A stretch of 64,000 nt of DNA from Micromonospora saelicesensis (lineage in GTDB: Bacteria; Actinomycetota; Actinomycetes; Mycobacteriales; Micromonosporaceae), in NCBI RefSeq assembly GCF_900091575.1, contig NZ_FMCR01000001.1, positions 1,600,886 through 1,664,885 of the forward strand. Reading direction: 5' to 3'. How positions within the stretch are numbered: the first letter of the stretch is position 1; every line of letters starts with the position of its first letter. Positions 16,980-26,171 of this stretch are shown piece after piece. The translations under genes and the position numbers were made by a program. The notes beneath the pieces are model-generated. The model was not told the DNA's origin. It searched no databases and saw only the letters and a list, made by a program, of their open reading frames with translations.

Positions 16980-17690
16980 TCAGGCTGGGACGCGGGCCAC
17001 GGCGAAGACGGACTGGCCGAACGGCGGGAGAACCAGCTGCTCGGCGGCCTTGGTGGCGGGCAGGACGAGGGTGTCGTACACCTTGACCATCGGGCCCTCC
17101 TTCGGCATCAGCCGGAAGACCTTGGTGGCCATGAAGTAGCCGATCAGCCCGAGCGCGTTGGCGTAATGCATCTTCTCGATGGTCAGACCGGCGTCGGTCA
17201 TCGCCGCCCCGAGCGTCTTCTTCGTGTAGCGGCGGACGTGCCCGGTGGCGATGTCGGCCGGGCCCATCGCGAACTGGAACGCGGGCACGATGATGATCAC
17301 GGCGCCGCCGGGTCGGACCAGGTCGCGCATGCTCTGTAGCGCGCCCACGTGGTCCTCGATGTGCTCCAGGACGTTGTACGAGACGGCGGCGCTGTAGTCG
17401 CCCCGGTCGTTGTGCGGCAGCAGCATCTGCCGGACGTCGATGTTCGGACGGTCGGCGAGGCGCTCCTTGAGCTGCACCAGCCGGTCCGGGTCGGCCTCGG
17501 TTGCGGTGAACCGCGGCAGCCGCTCGGACCATTCCAGTGCGTAGTCACCGAGGCCGCTGCCGATCTCGATCGGGTCGTCGCCGAGGTACGGCACGGCCAG
17601 TTCGATGAACCAGCGACGGTGGTTGACAGCGGTTGCCAGGCCTTCCAGCACCTCGGACTGCACGCGCTGATCCCCAGTGATTTCTGCCAT
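16980..17690 (-). CDS. Class I SAM-dependent methyltransferase
   Basis: 236 residues from ATG 17690 (MAEITGDQRV), which has GAGGAA 7 nt upstream; longer frames begin in the intergenic region. The Rossmann SAM site is IEIGSGLGDYAL (about 41-52), then TEADPDR (acidic loop), SYNVLEHIEDH (motif IV) and LVRPGGAVIIIVPA (motif V/VI). The C-terminal part (GHVRRYTKKTLGAAMTDAG) resembles methyltransferases of glycan or natural-product pathways. Divergent from the large membrane protein; the target molecule is unknown. Confidence 0.85.
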   Translation of the reverse strand: MAEITGDQRVQSEVLEGLATAVNHRRWFIELAVPYLGDDPIEIGSGLGDYALEWSERLPRFTATEADPDRLVQLKERLADRPNIDVRQMLLPHNDRGDYSAAVSYNVLEHIEDHVGALQSMRDLVRPGGAVIIIVPAFQFAMGPADIATGHVRRYTKKTLGAAMTDAGLTIEKMHYANALGLIGYFMATKVFRLMPKEGPMVKVYDTLVLPATKAAEQLVLPPFGQSVFAVARVPA

Positions 17691-17902
17691 GCGTCGATTC
17701 CTCACGATATGAACTCGACCTGCGCCTGGACCGACAGAGTGAATCATCCGCTGGGACGGCGAAAGAATCGGGGCATCGGGGTGGCCGAATTGTGGTCGGG
17801 GGGTGGGTTCGTGATCGGCGGTCGGCGAACCCGACACATAGTACGGCAGTACGCCGAAACATGTCACGGCGGCGCCATGCGCTGACTACCCTATGAATTG
17901 TC

Positions 17903-19738
17903 ATGACTACTCCTGAACCGGACGTGCCCAGCGACAGCGGCGGCCCGGCCGCCGCGCCGTCGGCGGAGGGGGCCTCCGGTGCCGTTCGGCCTTCCCGCAG
18001 GGGGATATGGGCCGATCTGGCCGCCGTGCTGAGCTTCGTGCTGCTCGGCTTCTGGGTCACCTGTCGACTCTGGCTGGACCCGGGCAGCGATGTGCGGGAC
18101 AACCAGTCCGATCAGTCACAGTTCGAATGGATGATGGCCCACGGTGCGCGAGTGGTCACGCACTTTGCGTATCCGTTCCATTCCAATCAGATGAACGTCC
18201 CCGACGGCGTCAATCTGATGGCCAATACGTCCGTATTATCCATTTCATTGCCAATGACGCCGATCACCCTGCTGTTCGGGCCGCGAGCGTCATTTCTGGT
18301 CTTTCTCACCGCCGGGATGATTGCCACCGCCGTGGCCTGGTATTTCGTGCTCTCCCGGGTCCTGATCGGCAGCCGGGGGCCGGCGTGGTTGGGCGCTGGC
18401 TTCTGCGCCTTCGCGCCGGCCATGGTGTCGCACGCCAATGGGCACCCGAACATCGTGTCGCAGTTCGTCGTCCCGTTGATCATTTGGCGCACGCTGCGAC
18501 TCGGTGAACCCGGCCGATGGCTGCGCAACGGGGTCCTTCTCGCGCTGGTCATCGTCTGGCAGGCGTTCCTCAACCTGGAGATCCTGCTGATGACCGCGAT
18601 CGGGCTCGGCGTGATCGTCGGCGTGCTCGCCCTCGGCCGCCCGGATCTACGGTCGCGGGCCCGATCCTTCCTCGCCGGTCTGGCCGTCGCCGCCGGAATC
18701 GCCGGGCTCCTGCTCGCGTACCCCCTGTACGTCCAGTTCTTCGGACCGGACGCGTACTCCGGGCTGTCCCGCCTGATCCGCGGCTACTCCAGTGACGTGG
18801 CCTCGTTCGTCGCGTACTCCCGGGAATCACTGGCCGGTAGCGCGCGCACCGCTGCGGGCCTGGCCAAGAACCCGACCGAGGAGAACAGCTTCTTCGGCTG
18901 GGCGCTGGTAGTGCTGGTGATCGCCCTGGTCTGGTGGCTGCGCCGCTCGATCGTGGTACTCGCGCTGGCCGCGCTCGGGTTGCTCTTCGCGGTGCTCTCG
19001 CTGGGTCGGGAGGTCCGCTTCGACAACCGGGGTACCGGTGTGCCGGGCCCCTGGGCGGCGCTGGAGAACCTGCCCATCCTGCACTCGGTGGTGCCGACAC
19101 GCTGGGCGTTGGCGATCACCCCGATCATCGGGCTGCTGCTCGCCTACGGCGCCGAACGTGCCCGCGAGTTGGCCGAGGCGCACCCGGCCGCTCGGGGCCA
19201 GGTCCGCTTCGTCACCGCCACCGTGCTCACGATGGCCCTGCTACCGATCGTCCCCACCCCGCTGCCCGTGGCCCGCCTCGACCCGGTCCCCAGTTTCGTG
19301 ACCACTGGGGCCTGGCGGCCGTATGTGACCGGTGGGCGCAGTGTGGTGACCCTGCCGTTGCCGGACACCACCTACGCCGAGCCGCTGCGCTGGTCCGCGG
19401 CGACCCGGCTGGACATGCCGCTGGCCCGTGGCTACTTCCTCGGCCCGGACACCCGCCCGAACGCCGATCCGCCGAAGGTCGCGTTGTTCGGTGCGACTCC
19501 CCGCCCCACCAGCAGTTTCTTCGCCACCATCCGGCGCACCGGGGCGGTGCCGCCGATCACCCCGCAGAGCCGGGTCCGAGCGGTCGACGATCTGCGTTAC
19601 TGGCGGGCCGGGGTGGTCATCCTCGGGCCACACGAGCACGAGGCCGCGCTGCGGCGGGGCATGACCGAGCTGACCGGGATCCAACCGGTCTTCACCGGCG
19701 GCGTGTGGGTGTGGGACGTCCGGTCACTGACCGACTGA
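17903..19738 (+). CDS. Polytopic membrane protein, probable GT-C glycosyltransferase
   Basis: 611 residues. A cytoplasmic Pro/Ser-rich head (1-33) is followed by about 11 membrane helices and a C-terminal extracytoplasmic domain of about 150 residues ending VWVWDVRSL. The first outer loop is acidic and aromatic (SDQSQFEWMMAHGARVVTHFAYPF, split about residues 70-93), as in GT-C enzymes. No close family is recognised. A TACCCT -10-like hexamer 10 nt before ATG 17903 and the lack of a Shine-Dalgarno suggest a near-leaderless mRNA. Divergent from the methyltransferase, with which it may work on a cell-wall glycan. Confidence 0.65.
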   Translation: MTTPEPDVPSDSGGPAAAPSAEGASGAVRPSRRGIWADLAAVLSFVLLGFWVTCRLWLDPGSDVRDNQSDQSQFEWMMAHGARVVTHFAYPFHSNQMNVPDGVNLMANTSVLSISLPMTPITLLFGPRASFLVFLTAGMIATAVAWYFVLSRVLIGSRGPAWLGAGFCAFAPAMVSHANGHPNIVSQFVVPLIIWRTLRLGEPGRWLRNGVLLALVIVWQAFLNLEILLMTAIGLGVIVGVLALGRPDLRSRARSFLAGLAVAAGIAGLLLAYPLYVQFFGPDAYSGLSRLIRGYSSDVASFVAYSRESLAGSARTAAGLAKNPTEENSFFGWALVVLVIALVWWLRRSIVVLALAALGLLFAVLSLGREVRFDNRGTGVPGPWAALENLPILHSVVPTRWALAITPIIGLLLAYGAERARELAEAHPAARGQVRFVTATVLTMALLPIVPTPLPVARLDPVPSFVTTGAWRPYVTGGRSVVTLPLPDTTYAEPLRWSAATRLDMPLARGYFLGPDTRPNADPPKVALFGATPRPTSSFFATIRRTGAVPPITPQSRVRAVDDLRYWRAGVVILGPHEHEAALRRGMTELTGIQPVFTGGVWVWDVRSLTD

Positions 19739-19777
19739 GCGGTGCGGTCCCGCCCGGCTCAGCGGATGCAGCCCGGC

Positions 19778-20566
19778 CTAGCGGACGCAGCAGCCCTGGC
19801 AGACCTTCGGCCGGGGCAGGGTGAAGGCGAGGCAGCAGGTGCGGCGCTGCACTGTCGGCTCACCGGCCGGCCCCGGCACCAGCTCGATCAGGTCGGCCAG
19901 GTCGAGCGCGCCGAGCACTGTGTCGATGCTCTGCACCGTGGATCCGGGCAGGGCGTCCGCAGCCCGCAGGATGCCGTGCGCGATGCCGGACGCGACAGAG
20001 CCGAGCAGCGTCCGGGTGCCCACCCGGACCTCGGACTGGATCGCCGCGATGAGCGGCGCCAGGTGGGCGTCGAGCAGGGACGCGCGCAGTGCGGCCAGCA
20101 GCTCCGCCTCGTCGGCGACGACCCGCACCTCCGGCAGGCCGGCCAGCGCCAGCGGATCGTTCGGCAGCACCGCCACTGTGGTGCCCCGGCGCAGGCCCAT
20201 GGTGAGCAGCTGCCGATGGTCCTCGAAGTGGATCAGCAGGTCGGCCGGATCGAGCAGTGGCACCCGCCGGGCGGAGGCCCAGCCGAGCACGACCGGCAGC
20301 GCCGCCCAGTAGCTGTAGGACTTCCAGGCCAGCGCCGCGCAGGCGTGCGGGGTGCCGCCCCAGCGGACGGCGGCGCCGTTCAACAGCTCCGGCAGCCGGC
20401 TGCCGTCGATCAGGGTGGTGGCGGGCGCCCAGCCGAGCTCGTCGTCGACAAGCAGGCCCCGGGCGAGGCCGGGGAGGTCGTCGGTGCCGAACATGGCCCG
20501 GAGCGCCGCGGTGACGGGGGCGAGCGGCGTGGTGGTGGCCTCCCGCCGTGGCATCACCGCTGTCAC
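19778..20566 (-). CDS. FhuF-type ferric iron/siderophore reductase, [2Fe-2S]
   Basis: 262 residues. The C-terminus has the FhuF cluster motif C-C-x10-C-x2-C: Cys244, Cys245, Cys256 and Cys259 in RTCCLAF and KVCQGCC. FhuF-like proteins reduce ferric siderophores in the cytosol to release iron. The N-terminal part (WGGTPHACAALAWKSYSYW, about 69-87) matches the helical body of that family. GTG 20566 is taken as start; ATG 20554 is possible. An IdeR/DmdR iron box about 70 nt upstream predicts repression under iron sufficiency. Confidence 0.85.
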   Translation of the reverse strand: MTAVMPRREATTTPLAPVTAALRAMFGTDDLPGLARGLLVDDELGWAPATTLIDGSRLPELLNGAAVRWGGTPHACAALAWKSYSYWAALPVVLGWASARRVPLLDPADLLIHFEDHRQLLTMGLRRGTTVAVLPNDPLALAGLPEVRVVADEAELLAALRASLLDAHLAPLIAAIQSEVRVGTRTLLGSVASGIAHGILRAADALPGSTVQSIDTVLGALDLADLIELVPGPAGEPTVQRRTCCLAFTLPRPKVCQGCCVR

Positions 20567-20880
20567 CTGAGTCGTCCCCTGTCTGTGTGACCGAGGAGTG
20601 CGCCCCGGCGGACGAACCAGTGCCGTCCTGAGCTAAGGCTAGCCTAACCAAGTCCCTGGCCGTAAGGGAAGCCTCACCTTGGTCACATCCCAGACGCCCA
20701 GGTCACCCCGTATCCGGCGGGAGTAGCGCTTCGCGTACTACCCGGAGTCAGTGCTGGGAAACGCCGTCGCACAATCGATGGCCATCGGTGGATTGTCAAG
20801 CGGTGTGTCGAAAACATGCCACTTGCGTGTGTGCTCGCGCACGGAACGTGAAACTTATAGCCCCGGCCACGAGGAAGCTG
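20567..20880. other. Divergent intergenic region (314 nt)
   Basis: Holds the promoters of the ferric reductase (leftward) and the HTH-deformylase gene (rightward). Apart from the iron box, I see only GAGGAA before the deformylase start and no structured RNA. Confidence 0.5.
20634..20652 (-). promoter_or_regulatory. Iron box (IdeR/DmdR/DtxR type operator)
   Basis: On the minus strand CTTGGTTAGGCTAGCCTTA matches the DtxR-family consensus (TTAGGTTAGGCTAACCTAA) at 15 of 19 positions, including the full TTAGGCTA core. It lies upstream of the FhuF-type reductase, as expected for an iron-repressed gene. Confidence 0.85.
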
Positions 20881-22410
20881 ATGACGACCTCACCCCTCGA
20901 ACGGGCTGCCGACTCCTTCGCGGCCGAACTCGCCCGGCAACGGACCGGGCGCGGGCTGTCCAAGAAGCAACTGGCCGTCCTGATGGGGTTCGACCCGTCC
21001 TACGTGAGCCACGTCGAGGGGCGCCGGCACCGCCCAACCGAGGACTTCGCCCGCCGCGCGGAGGCCGTCCTGGAGGCCAGTGGCGCGATCTGGCAGCGCT
21101 TCCGGGAGTACGACGACCTACGGCACGCCCGGTCGGGTCAGCCGCACCGCGAGCCGTACCTGCCGGGACAGTGGCTGCCACCCGGCACCGGCCTGGTCGT
21201 GGAACGGGAACTGGCGACCCTCACCCACGCCGACGACGGCTACCGGTGCGTCATCCACCGTGAGCTGTACAACGCTGGCACCGAGCCGGTCACCCGCTAC
21301 CTGGTCCGGGTCGCCGTCGACCGCTACCCGAACGACCCCGGCCGCTCCAACCGGCACCATCGGGAGCACCCCCTCACCTTCGCCGAGCTGCAGATACAGG
21401 CCCGTCGGGACGACGGCGGCGGAGACCCGGAGCCGATGCACTGGCGAGCCAAGCACGATCGGGACGCGTTCAAGGAGATCTGGCTGCTCTTCGAGAACGG
21501 GGAGCGACGCTTCCCCCTCTACCCGGGCGACCGGGCCACCATCGAGTACGCGTACAGCGTCGGGCACGAGAAGTGGGGCCCCTGGTTCCAGCGAGCCGTG
21601 CGACTGCCCACCCGGCAGCTCGCCGTACGCCTGGACCTGCCTGCGGCCCTCGACCCGCAGGTCTGGGGCGTGGAGACCTCGCTCAGCGCGGAGGAGGGCC
21701 CGCTGCGGACGGCGCCGCAACGTCACGACGAGGGCGACCGGGTGATCTACGACTGGCAGACCGACGACCCCCCGTTGAACGCCCGCTACCGGATGCAGTG
21801 GCGGTTCCGTGCCCGCCCGGACACCGAACCGGACATCGGCCCCGGTGGCGCCCGGGTCCGACCCAGCGACCGGATGCGCGGCCTCGGCATCGTGCAACGC
21901 GGGAACGACCTGCTCCGCCAGCGGGCCCGCCCGTTCGACCTGCCGGGGGAGGAACACGTCGCCCGGGACGCGGTCGACCGGCTCACCATGGCCCTGGCCC
22001 GGCTCGACGAGCTGCACCCGTTCAGCAAGGGAGTGGGTGTCGCGGCGCCGCAGTTCGGCATCGGCCGCGCGGCGGCCGTGGTGCGGCCCCCCGACCGGTC
22101 GGCGGAGCCGGTCGTGCTGCTCAACCCACGGGTGGTCGACGCCGACCCGGAGACCGACGAGCAGTACGAGGGCTGCCTCTCCTTCTTCGACCACCGGGGT
22201 CTGGTGCCCCGGCCGCTGCGCTTGGACGTGGAACACGCCCAGTGGGACGGCAGTCAGATCATCACGTCGTTCGAATTCGGCATGGCCCGGCTGGTCGCAC
22301 ACGAGATCGACCACCTGGAGGGCCGGCTCTACGTCGACCGGATGGCACCCGGCGTGCCGTTGGTGCCGGTGGAGGAGTACCGCGAGACCGGGCGCCCCTG
22401 GCGCTACTGA
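20881..22410 (+). CDS. Helix-turn-helix/peptide deformylase fusion protein
   Basis: 509 residues from ATG 20881 (GAGGAA upstream). An XRE-type helix-turn-helix (about 8-70; LSKKQLAVLMGFDPSYVSHVEG) is followed by a middle beta-rich region of about 220 residues (about 95-310; PYLPGQWLPPGTGLVVERE, YPGDRATIEYAYSVGHEKWG) and a C-terminal peptide deformylase (about 335-509). All three deformylase motifs are intact: GVGVAAPQ (384-391), EGCLS with metal ligand Cys432, and HEIDH with His474/Glu475/His478. Ordinary deformylases are 160-220 residues without DNA-binding parts. It may be a bifunctional regulator or a specialised deformylase. Confidence 0.88.
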   Translation: MTTSPLERAADSFAAELARQRTGRGLSKKQLAVLMGFDPSYVSHVEGRRHRPTEDFARRAEAVLEASGAIWQRFREYDDLRHARSGQPHREPYLPGQWLPPGTGLVVERELATLTHADDGYRCVIHRELYNAGTEPVTRYLVRVAVDRYPNDPGRSNRHHREHPLTFAELQIQARRDDGGGDPEPMHWRAKHDRDAFKEIWLLFENGERRFPLYPGDRATIEYAYSVGHEKWGPWFQRAVRLPTRQLAVRLDLPAALDPQVWGVETSLSAEEGPLRTAPQRHDEGDRVIYDWQTDDPPLNARYRMQWRFRARPDTEPDIGPGGARVRPSDRMRGLGIVQRGNDLLRQRARPFDLPGEEHVARDAVDRLTMALARLDELHPFSKGVGVAAPQFGIGRAAAVVRPPDRSAEPVVLLNPRVVDADPETDEQYEGCLSFFDHRGLVPRPLRLDVEHAQWDGSQIITSFEFGMARLVAHEIDHLEGRLYVDRMAPGVPLVPVEEYRETGRPWRY

Positions 22411-22420
22411 CCAGGAAGGG

Positions 22421-22462
22421 ACCGGGGCGCGTGCCCCAGGGGGCAGGGGCACGCGCCCCGGT
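22421..22462. terminator. Strong bidirectional terminator
   Basis: Perfect 17-bp stem starting ACCGGGGCGCG with an 8-nt loop, located between the convergent deformylase fusion and flavohaemoglobin-like genes. Confidence 0.85.
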
Positions 22463-22478
22463 GTGGGGGGAGGAACGT

Positions 22479-23594
22479 CTAGAGGTCACCGAAGGTGTCG
22501 TAGCGGATGTGCGGCGGCGGCACGTTGTCCGCGGCGAGCACCCGCAGGGTGGACCGGACCATCCGGGCGGCGCCGGAGACGTAGCAGTCGTGCGTGGTCC
22601 ACGGGCCGTACCGGGCCACCACCTCCGGGATCTCGCCCTGCTCGCCGTCGAAGTCCGGATCCTCACTGCACGCCGCGGTGACCGACAACCACGGGTGTAC
22701 GGCCACCAACTCCTGCAACCCGTCCAGGCCGTACAGGTCGGCCGCCTGCCGGGCACCGTAGAAGACGTGCACCCAGCGGGTCCGGTTGAAGCTGGCCAGC
22801 TCCTCCACCAGCGCCTTGATCGGCGCCAGCCCGACGCCCCCGGCCACGCAGAGGATGTCCCGTTCCGAGGCGCGGTCCAGGGTCATCGACCCCATCGGCG
22901 CCGCCAGGCGGATCAGGTCACCCGGACGCACCCTCCGCACCAGGGCGCCGGACACCCAGCCGGCCCCCGGAGACCGCACGTGGAACTCCAGCACGTTGTC
23001 GTCGTTCGGGGCGTTCGCCACCGAGTAGTTGCGCCACACCCGGGGGTGGTACCGCGGCACCTCCAGGCTCACGTACTGCCCCGCCTGCCAGCGCAGAGGA
23101 TGCTGCAACGCCCGGCAGGTCAGCACGGCGGTGTCCGGGCCGTACCGCTCGTGGGTCAGCACCTCGGCGTGCCAGAACGGCGGGTCGTCGTCGGAGGCGG
23201 CACCGGCCACCATCAGGGCGGCGATCGCCGCGTACGCCTCCCGCCACGCCTGGTCGTACTCCAGGTTCCAGCCGTCGCCGGCGGTGCTGCGCAGCGCGTC
23301 CAGCAGGGCGACGCCCATCGTGGCGTAGTGCCGCTCGTCGACGTGGTACTTGCGGTGGTCGCGGCCCAGCGCCCGGAGGAACTCGTCGAAGCTTTCCGGG
23401 TCGTCGACGGTGTGGATCGCCGTGATGATCGCTTCGAGTAGGCGGTCGCCCTGGCCGGTCATCTGCACCGGGAAGAGTTGCCGCAGGGCGGGGTCGAGCA
23501 GGAACAGCCGAGCGTAGAAGTGACCGCTCAACCGGACCCGGTCGTCCTCGACCAGGGTCCAGCTCTCCTTCAGCAACCGCGCGAGGTTGTCCAC
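22479..23594 (-). CDS. Flavohaemoglobin-like globin/FAD-NAD reductase
   Basis: 371 residues from GTG 23594, preceded by AGAAGGAG. The N-terminal globin domain (about 1-135) has the likely proximal His in GRDHRKYHVDERHY. The FAD domain carries WRNYSVANAP (the RxYS flavin motif), and the NAD domain CVAGGVGLAPIKAL and YVSGAARMV. The architecture is that of flavohaemoglobins, which oxidise nitric oxide to nitrate with oxygen and NAD(P)H. No NsrR-like site was recognised. Divergent from the CPBP protease gene. Confidence 0.88.
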   Translation of the reverse strand: MDNLARLLKESWTLVEDDRVRLSGHFYARLFLLDPALRQLFPVQMTGQGDRLLEAIITAIHTVDDPESFDEFLRALGRDHRKYHVDERHYATMGVALLDALRSTAGDGWNLEYDQAWREAYAAIAALMVAGAASDDDPPFWHAEVLTHERYGPDTAVLTCRALQHPLRWQAGQYVSLEVPRYHPRVWRNYSVANAPNDDNVLEFHVRSPGAGWVSGALVRRVRPGDLIRLAAPMGSMTLDRASERDILCVAGGVGLAPIKALVEELASFNRTRWVHVFYGARQAADLYGLDGLQELVAVHPWLSVTAACSEDPDFDGEQGEIPEVVARYGPWTTHDCYVSGAARMVRSTLRVLAADNVPPPHIRYDTFGDL

Positions 23595-23738
23595 GGACGC
23601 TCCTTCTCCAGACGGCAACGGATCGGGCGCCCATAGAATCTCCACGGAGAGTGTCGACTGGTCGCACAGAATGTGCGATCGGCTCATGGTGGCCGGTCGG
23701 CCGTGTCCCGGGTGCCGTACGTCGGGCAGAGTGGTGCG

Positions 23739-24509
23739 GTGACCGTTGAGCTGACCCGCCCGGTGTCCCGCCGACTGCTGGGCACCGAGACGCTGCTGGT
23801 CCTCGGCCTCTCCCTCGGCCAGTCCGCGATCTACGCGGTGGTCTCGATCATCGCGAAGTTGACCGCCGACGGTCCGCTCTCCAAGCAGACCGCCTCGCTG
23901 AACACCTCGGCGTCGGCCCGCCCCTGGCTGGACCTCACGTACCAGCTGCTCGGCATCGTGTTCGCGCTGCTGCCGGTGCTGCTCGCCGTACACCTGCTCA
24001 CCCGTGACCCCGGCGACCCGGCGCGGACCCTCGGCCTGGACGCCCGGCGGCCCGGTCAGGACGTGGCCCGCGGCGCCGGCCTGGCGGCGCTCATCGGCCT
24101 ACCCGGGCTGGCGTTGTTCTGGGTGGCGGCCCACCTGGGCCTCAACGCCACGCTGGTGCCGGCCGCGCTGCCGAACGTCTGGTGGGCGGTGCCGGTGCTG
24201 ATCCTCGCCGCCGTGCAGAACGCCGTGCTGGAAGAGGTGATCGTGGTCGGTTACCTGGTCACCCGGCTGCGCCAGCTCCAGTGGCGGCTGGCCGCGATCA
24301 TCGCGGCCAGCGCGCTGCTGCGCGGCTCGTACCACCTGTACCAGGGCTTCGGCGCGTTCGTCGGCAACGCGATCATGGGCGTCGTGTTCAGCCTCTTCTA
24401 CCTGCGCACCCGGCGGGTGCTGCCGCTGATCATCGCGCACACAGTGCTCGACGTGTTCGCCTTTGTCGGCTACGCGCTGCTGCCCCGGGAATGGTTCGAC
24501 TGGCTCTGA
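23739..24509 (+). CDS. CPBP family intramembrane metalloprotease
   Basis: About 256 residues from GTG 23739; earlier in-frame GTGs exist but encode an unlikely leader. About seven membrane helices. The CPBP/Abi catalytic motifs lie in membrane segments: tandem Glu in VLEEVIVVGYL, His in SYHLYQG, and His in IIAHTVLDV. The family includes Rce1-like prenyl proteases and bacteriocin-related proteins; the substrate here is unknown. It converges tightly on the EcsC-like gene, with 4 nt between stops. Confidence 0.85.
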   Translation: MTVELTRPVSRRLLGTETLLVLGLSLGQSAIYAVVSIIAKLTADGPLSKQTASLNTSASARPWLDLTYQLLGIVFALLPVLLAVHLLTRDPGDPARTLGLDARRPGQDVARGAGLAALIGLPGLALFWVAAHLGLNATLVPAALPNVWWAVPVLILAAVQNAVLEEVIVVGYLVTRLRQLQWRLAAIIAASALLRGSYHLYQGFGAFVGNAIMGVVFSLFYLRTRRVLPLIIAHTVLDVFAFVGYALLPREWFDWL

Positions 24510-24513
24510 TCCG

Positions 24514-25899
24514 TCAGCGCCGGCCGGGTCGGTAGACGGCCACCGTGCGGGCCGCGAGCCGGTCGGCCGCCGCCGCGTCACCCAACGCCGCCGCGAGCAC
24601 CGCCGCGCCCGGCAGCAACCGGGCCACCAGCCGCAACGCCACCCAACCACCGGCCTGTGCCGTGAGCGGCGCGGCCAGCCGCCAGGCCGCCTCCGCCGCC
24701 CGCGGCCACGCCCCCTCGACCGGGTCACCCGCCGTCTCGGCGGCGGCCAGAGCCGCCGCCGCGCTCGCCCGATCCGGGTGCACCTGGGTCAGCACCAGCA
24801 GGTCGACGGCCCGGTCGGGATGCGTCGGATCCTTGCCGTACGCGGCGGCCAGGTGCAGCACCAGCTCCGAATGCGTCCACAGCACCGCCGCCAACTCGGC
24901 CAGCGGCGCGAAGAAGCCAGCCAGCGCGGCGGTCGCCCCACCCGCACCCGCCGAGCGGACGAACCGCCGGGTCGCCAGCCGGGCCAGGCCGTCCGCCGAG
25001 GCGTCCGGGTACCGGGCGCGCAACCCACCGGCCCACCCGGCCGCGTCCGGCCCGAACGTCCGTACCGCAGCCAGAGCCAACAGCTCCGGTGCGAAGCCAG
25101 GGTGGTCGAGCACGCGCGCGGCGACCGCGCGCAGCTCCGATTCCGGGGTACGCCGCAGAGCCGGCTCGGCCTGCCGCACGGCGGGTGCTGCCCGTGCCGT
25201 CTGCCGCTCGGCGGGTGTCGTCTGCGGCTCGGACGGTGCCGTCTGCTGCTCGGCGGCGGATTCGAGGGCGGGCTCTGTCGGCGTGGTGCTCCTGCGTGGG
25301 GTGGCCGCGCGCTTGGTGGTCTTTGCTGCTCTGACCGGAGCCGCTGGTGTGATGGTGCTCGCCTCGCCAGTGGTGCTCGCGGTTGTGGTGGTCTGCGCTT
25401 CGGTGGTGCTCGCGGCTTTGGTGGGTTTTGCGGCGCGCTTGCGGGGTGCCGGCGTGGTCGGGGTCACCTCGGCGGGCGTCTCGGCTGCCTTCCGGGGGGC
25501 AGTCCTGCGGACGGGGGTGGTCCGGGCCCTCGGCGGTGTCGATGCGAGGCCGGTTGCTGGGCTCGGTTGGTCGCCGGTCGGCTGCTCCGCGTGCTCCGGC
25601 TGCTCCGCGTGCTCCGCGCTGGTGTCGGGGGTCAGCTCGGCCGGTGCGCGCCGAGGCTGTCGAGGCAGGGGGCTATCCGGCTCCGGTGGTTGGAAGAGCA
25701 CCGCCGGGGCGGCCTTGGCCCGTCGAGGGCGCTGGCTCGCCGGGGCGGCCGCCGTAGGTGCCGCCGTCTCCGGGGGCTCCACCGTTTCGGTGGGCTCCTC
25801 GGCCACGGTCGGCGGCCTGAAGGTGGCCCGTGGAGAGCGCCGACGCGCTCGTTCAGCAGGCTCTCGACGGGTCGACTCGCTGGGCGGCTGCTCCTGCAT
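24514..25899 (-). CDS. EcsC-like protein with long basic Ala/Pro-rich N-terminus
   Basis: 461 residues. Residues 1 to about 255 are low complexity, rich in Ala, Pro, Thr, Glu and Lys/Arg, with histone H1-like stretches (PRKRAAKPTKAAS, RAAKTTKRAATPRR). The C-terminal 200 residues are alpha-helical with two hydrophobic segments (GATAALAGFFAPLAELAAVLW and GGWVALRLVARLLPGAAVLAAAL), spaced as in EcsC-family proteins. The role is unknown; the tail might interact with nucleic acid or be an extended linker. It stands upstream of two tRNA genes on the other strand. Confidence 0.65.
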   Translation of the reverse strand: MQEQPPSESTRREPAERARRRSPRATFRPPTVAEEPTETVEPPETAAPTAAAPASQRPRRAKAAPAVLFQPPEPDSPLPRQPRRAPAELTPDTSAEHAEQPEHAEQPTGDQPSPATGLASTPPRARTTPVRRTAPRKAAETPAEVTPTTPAPRKRAAKPTKAASTTEAQTTTTASTTGEASTITPAAPVRAAKTTKRAATPRRSTTPTEPALESAAEQQTAPSEPQTTPAERQTARAAPAVRQAEPALRRTPESELRAVAARVLDHPGFAPELLALAAVRTFGPDAAGWAGGLRARYPDASADGLARLATRRFVRSAGAGGATAALAGFFAPLAELAAVLWTHSELVLHLAAAYGKDPTHPDRAVDLLVLTQVHPDRASAAAALAAAETAGDPVEGAWPRAAEAAWRLAAPLTAQAGGWVALRLVARLLPGAAVLAAALGDAAAADRLAARTVAVYRPGRR

Positions 25900-26045
25900 A
25901 TCGATGGAGCGTAGTCCCGATCACGCCGGCGCACAGCGTGGAAACACGGGGGCGGGCGGGTCGCGGTGGGCGTACCCCGGAAGTCGTTTTGCTCCCGGTG
26001 GGTGGCGACCTGTATCCTCGGGCGCGGTGGTCTGAGGATCACCAG

Positions 26046-26136
26046 GGAGACTTCGCCTAGTCTGGTCTATGGCGCCGCACTGCTAATGCGGTTGGGGTCT
26101 TAAAGCCCCTCCCGGGTTCGAATCCCGGAGTCTCCG
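26046..26136 (+). tRNA. tRNA-Ser (anticodon GCT)
   Basis: Acceptor arms GGAGACT (26046-26052) and AGTCTCC (26129-26135), discriminator G, CCA not encoded. Anticodon loop CTGCTAA between CCGCA and TGCGG. Long class II variable arm; T-arm CCGGG-TTCGAAT-CCCGG. Confidence 0.95.
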
Positions 26137-26171
26137 CGCGAAAGCCGGGTGTGTACACTGGCTGAGCACAA

